Below are positions 5,889-8,157 of a stretch of DNA of 8,157 bases, one piece after another. A program made the translations under genes and the position numbers. Numbering within the stretch: position 1 is the first letter of the stretch; every line of letters starts with the position of its first letter. This stretch comes from an uncultured Fusicatenibacter sp. (GTDB lineage Bacteria; Bacillota; Clostridia; Lachnospirales; Lachnospiraceae), in assembly GCA_902493585.1 (NCBI GenBank), contig CABUPZ010000100.1, positions 1 to 8,157 on the forward strand, read 5' to 3'. The notes below the pieces were generated by a model. The model made no database searches and was not told the DNA's origin. It saw nothing but the letters and a program-made list of their open reading frames with translations.

Positions 5889-5906
5889 TTGGAAGATCTT
5901 CCGATC
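5887..5906 (+). terminator. First hairpin after ilvC, overlapping its stop codon
   Basis: GATTGGAA (5887-5894) pairs with TTCCGATC (5899-5906), with one T-G pair and the tetraloop GATC, followed by GGTTTTC. Its left arm starts inside the ilvC stop codon. It also contains the perfect palindromes GGAAGATCTTCC (5891-5902) and CCGATCGG (5901-5908). It probably assists the strong terminator that follows. Confidence 0.4.
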
Positions 5907-5914
5907 GGTTTTCG

Positions 5915-5952
5915 AAAAAAATCTCCGCATGGTGTCATGCGGAGGTTTTTTT
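5915..5952. terminator. Strong bidirectional intrinsic terminator between ilvC and the MATE gene
   Basis: CTCCGCATG (5923-5931) pairs perfectly with CATGCGGAG (5936-5944) across the loop GTGT. Seven T follow at 5946-5952 and seven A precede the stem at 5915-5921, so the structure works on both strands. It ends the ilvH-ilvC transcript and the convergent transcript of the MATE gene, whose stop is at 5976-5978. Confidence 0.95.
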
Positions 5953-5975
5953 ATCGAAAAGTAAATAAATGTATT

Positions 5976-7355
5976 TTATGAATCTGTCTCTTCCCTGGTC
6001 AGGTTCTTCAGCCACAGAAATTTCCGGTACCGTGGATACAGCCAGGGCAGTTTTACAATTTCGTCTGCGCACATCACAATGTATACGACGATCACCGGCC
6101 AGTGAAGTACGAAAGTGCCTAAAAGCGCCAGCGGCAGAGCGAAGCACCAGGACGCAAAGAACACGCTCTTTGCATCGTATGCCGAATCACCGCCTGCCGG
6201 GAAAATACCGCAGACAATGATCGTATTGATGGAAAAGGCGAAGACGTAAAATGCTGTAAATATCAGCATCATCACGAGATATTCTCTTGCGGTATCCGAC
6301 AGAAGAAAAAAATTTACGACGATCGGACCGAGGATACAGAGGATTCCCACGTGAATGCCTCCCACCCAGAAAGAAATATGGCAGAATTTTCTTCCGTACC
6401 GTTTTGCCTGATCGAACAGATTCTGTCCCAGAAGTTTTCCGATCATGATCCCGGCACCGGAGGAAAATCCTTTGCAGACACAGGTGATCAGTTCCTGGGC
6501 AACGGATGTGATGGAGGCTGCGGCGGTGGCATCCGATCCAAGATGCCCCATGATCAGGGAATGCATGGAAAAACCGATGCCCCATGCCAGGGAACTGCCC
6601 AGCATAGGCAGGGATATCCGAAACCAGTTTTTTGTAACGGCAGCAGAGAACCATTTGAAGCCCTGCCAGTCCGGCCGGATATTTTTTCCCCGATGGGATT
6701 CCGCGATGCACCATACCAGCGCGACCAGTTCGACGACCACTGTGGAATAGGCGGAACCGTTTGCTCCCAATTTCGGAGCGCCTGCAGCGCCGTAGATCAG
6801 GAGGTAATCAAGGGCGACATCCGTTACCAGCGTTACGACAGAGATGATGACGCTTTTCTGGGCGTTTCCCTCCAACTTCATCATAAGATAATAGCATTGG
6901 GTAACGCCGGAAAACAGGTAGGAAAAGCCGACTGCCCTCAGATAAGATACCCCGATTTCGATCAGAGCCTGGTCGGGAGTGTAAATGCGCATCAGATGCT
7001 GCGGAACAAACATTGCCAGCGTCCAGAAAAAGAGCGAGATGCCAAACGACCATTTCAGGATCATGCAGAACAGGTTTCGGACCATTCTCGTGTCTTCTTT
7101 GCCCCAATACTGGGCGATCAGTACGCCGCCGCCCCCGACGACTGCGCCGATGAAGAGATTCATAACGAATGCAATCTGGTTCGCCAGAGAGACGGCTGCG
7201 ACCGCATCCTGGGTCAGCCGTCCCAGCATCAGCGCGTCGGAGGCGCCGATCAGGGCAATGAGCAGATTCTGCAGTCCGATGGGGACTGCAAGGGAGAATA
7301 ATTCCCTGTAAAAGTTTGACCTTTCGCTGGGGTCCGCAAAACTTTTTGGTTTCAT
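5976..7355 (-). CDS. MATE family multidrug/cation efflux transporter
   Basis: This 459-residue integral membrane protein has about 12 hydrophobic helices. The two halves repeat the family pattern: GRLTQDAVAAVSLANQIAF (45-63) in the first and GHLGSDATAAASITSVAQE (270-288) in the second, each preceded by a proline-bearing helix (AVPIGLQN at 23-30, SLPMLGSS at 248-255). MATE pumps export organic cations, drugs or metabolites using a Na+ or H+ gradient; the substrate cannot be read from the sequence. ATG 7355 has an excellent ribosome site, AAGGAGGT (minus strand, 7372-7365), 9 bases upstream. The N-terminus is short and cytoplasmic, and the C-terminus ends in a charged KNLTREETDS tail. It lies downstream of a LysR regulator on the same strand but has its own likely promoter and ends at the shared bidirectional terminator. 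Confidence 0.95.
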   Translation of the reverse strand: MKPKSFADPSERSNFYRELFSLAVPIGLQNLLIALIGASDALMLGRLTQDAVAAVSLANQIAFVMNLFIGAVVGGGGVLIAQYWGKEDTRMVRNLFCMILKWSFGISLFFWTLAMFVPQHLMRIYTPDQALIEIGVSYLRAVGFSYLFSGVTQCYYLMMKLEGNAQKSVIISVVTLVTDVALDYLLIYGAAGAPKLGANGSAYSTVVVELVALVWCIAESHRGKNIRPDWQGFKWFSAAVTKNWFRISLPMLGSSLAWGIGFSMHSLIMGHLGSDATAAASITSVAQELITCVCKGFSSGAGIMIGKLLGQNLFDQAKRYGRKFCHISFWVGGIHVGILCILGPIVVNFFLLSDTAREYLVMMLIFTAFYVFAFSINTIIVCGIFPAGGDSAYDAKSVFFASWCFALPLALLGTFVLHWPVIVVYIVMCADEIVKLPWLYPRYRKFLWLKNLTREETDS

Positions 7356-7374
7356 AGGAAGGATACCTCCTTGA

Positions 7375-7387
7375 CAGAATTGTTCTG
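7375..7387. repeat. Small inverted repeat in the MATE leader, possible operator
   Basis: CAGAA (7375-7379) and TTCTG (7383-7387) flank TTG, just upstream of the MATE ribosome site and downstream of its predicted -10. CGTACG (7391-7396) is a second short palindrome beside it. The location suits a repressor site or 5' hairpin, but the arms are only 5 bases. Confidence 0.25.
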
Positions 7388-7420
7388 ATTCGTACGGTGT
7401 TTGCCTTTCCGTCTGCTCTT

Positions 7421-7429
7421 ATTGTATCA
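7421..7429 (-). promoter_or_regulatory. Extended -10 promoter for the MATE gene
   Basis: On the minus strand TGATACAAT gives the -10 TACAAT (7426-7421) with the TGn extension (7429-7427). No convincing -35 is found at 16-18 bases (TTCCGG at 17), as is usual for extended -10 promoters. The start site would be near 7414, leaving a leader of about 60 bases. Confidence 0.5.
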
Positions 7430-7492
7430 CAGACACAGGATGCCGGAAACAGATTTTGTCGGTTTTGAGCAACCATTCCGCTGGCTGAACGG

Positions 7493-8157
7493 TTACGTGC
7501 GGGAAAGTACAGGGAACATCTGCAGGAAAGCCTGGATTGCGGGAATTTCCTGTTCCGGTTTACGGCAGATGAAGCCGATTTCGCGCGCCGGAATCCTGGG
7601 ACCGAGGGTAATTTCCGTGAGCAGGCCGGTGTCCAGTTCTTTCTGAACAGATTCCCGTATGACGCAGGCGATGCCAAGACCGATTTTGGCAAATTCGATG
7701 AGCATGTCCATGGTACTGACCTCCAGGAAAGAATTCAGTTCGATCCCGCCGCTTTTCAGAGCGGCGTCGATATGCTGGCGTGTCATGTTGGCATCGTCGG
7801 GGAGCATGAAAGTGGCGTTGCTTTTCAGGTTTTCGGTTAGATTTTTGCTGCCTTCACGGATCTGGAGATTTTCCAGATAGGTATGGGTGCAGACAAAGAT
7901 GTCATGAATGCTTTGAAGAGCCTGATAGTGGCAGGTGAGTTTTCCGGTGGGACGCCCGATCAGTCCCAGGTCGATCTGACGGTTTTCCAGAAGTTCTATG
8001 GTCTGATAGGAGGACTGGCAGTGGATGGTGACTTTTACGTGCGGGTATTCCTGGATAAATCGCTGGAGATAGGGAAGCAGGATGTACCGGCACAGAGTTG
8101 TGCTGACACCGATGCGGAGCTGAGAGATTCCCAGTGCATGGCGGTGACGCAAAGTCT
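7493..8157 (-). CDS. LysR-type transcriptional regulator (partial, effector-binding domain only)
   Basis: About 221 residues are in the window, ending at TAA (7495-7493). The frame stays open to the window edge, so the start and the N-terminal winged-helix DNA-binding domain lie beyond 8157; the TTG at 8152-8150 is not the true start. The visible part starts at the LysR substrate-binding domain with SQLRIGVSTTLCRYILLP, then YPHVKVTIHCQSSY and ENRQIDLGLIGRP, the usual first lobe. The second-lobe signature MLIEFAKIGLGIACVIRESV and a C-terminal PAIQAFLQMFPVL helix follow. LysR regulators bind a small metabolite and activate or repress nearby genes. Their targets are often divergent, and the upstream neighbour is not visible here. 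The 137-base gap to the MATE gene has no clear terminator, so some read-through is possible. The effector is unknown. Confidence 0.93.
   Translation of the reverse strand, partial: TLRHRHALGISQLRIGVSTTLCRYILLPYLQRFIQEYPHVKVTIHCQSSYQTIELLENRQIDLGLIGRPTGKLTCHYQALQSIHDIFVCTHTYLENLQIREGSKNLTENLKSNATFMLPDDANMTRQHIDAALKSGGIELNSFLEVSTMDMLIEFAKIGLGIACVIRESVQKELDTGLLTEITLGPRIPAREIGFICRKPEQEIPAIQAFLQMFPVLSRT

Noticed and set aside
8150..8152. TTG as the start of the LysR protein
   Set aside because: The frame stays open to the window edge and the visible protein begins directly at the effector domain, so the real start with the helix-turn-helix must be beyond 8157.

Overview
The window looks like chromosome from an anaerobic Firmicute, most likely a Clostridia/Lachnospiraceae-type gut bacterium. 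The evidence is strong AGGAGG ribosome sites, sigma-A-like promoters (TTGCTT-17-TATAAT, TTGACA-17-TAATAT), a Na+-pumping decarboxylase, a modular [FeFe]-hydrogenase very close in layout to the clostridial CpI type, a short-form IlvC and a NorM/DinF-like MATE pump. Base composition is near half GC. I see no phage, transposon, CRISPR, rRNA or tRNA. No gene-free stretch exceeds 300 bases; the longest (282-526) holds two inverted repeats and a promoter.

Layout. 1-281 (+): the end of a Na+-translocating decarboxylase operon, namely the C-terminus of the beta subunit and a 54-residue single-span OadG-like protein. 282-526: a small hairpin, a long imperfect inverted repeat with a T-rich tail (probable terminator), then a good promoter. 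527-4089 (+): a two-gene hydrogenase operon whose ORFs overlap by 7 bases. The first gene encodes a FAD/NAD(P)H/Fe-S oxidoreductase in which a NuoF-type [4Fe-4S] (N3) domain is fused to a GltD/NfnB-like module. The second encodes a 577-residue M3-type [FeFe]-hydrogenase. 4090-5952 (+): a promoter, ilvH, a structured 134-base gap, ilvC, and a strong bidirectional terminator. 5976-8157 (-): a MATE efflux transporter and, upstream of it on the same strand, a LysR-type regulator cut off by the window edge before its DNA-binding domain.

How it fits together. The hydrogenase pair would exchange electrons between NAD(P)H, possibly ferredoxin, and protons/H2 in the cytoplasm, which is a redox valve for fermentation. 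The neighbouring decarboxylase makes a sodium gradient from a decarboxylation step, so both belong to fermentative energy metabolism but appear to be separate transcription units. ilvH and ilvC are the regulatory subunit of acetolactate synthase and the next enzyme of valine/leucine/isoleucine synthesis; the catalytic subunit gene ilvB is not in the window. The MATE pump and LysR regulator converge on ilvC from the other strand and have no evident link to it.

The most notable item is the hydrogenase partner subunit. It keeps only the N3 cluster domain of NuoF and replaces the FMN/NADH module with a FAD/NAD(P)H module of the GltD/NfnB type. This suggests Complex-I-like docking to the NuoG-like front end of the hydrogenase. 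Such glutamate-synthase-linked hydrogenases are known from genomes, but their electron path is, to my knowledge, poorly defined.
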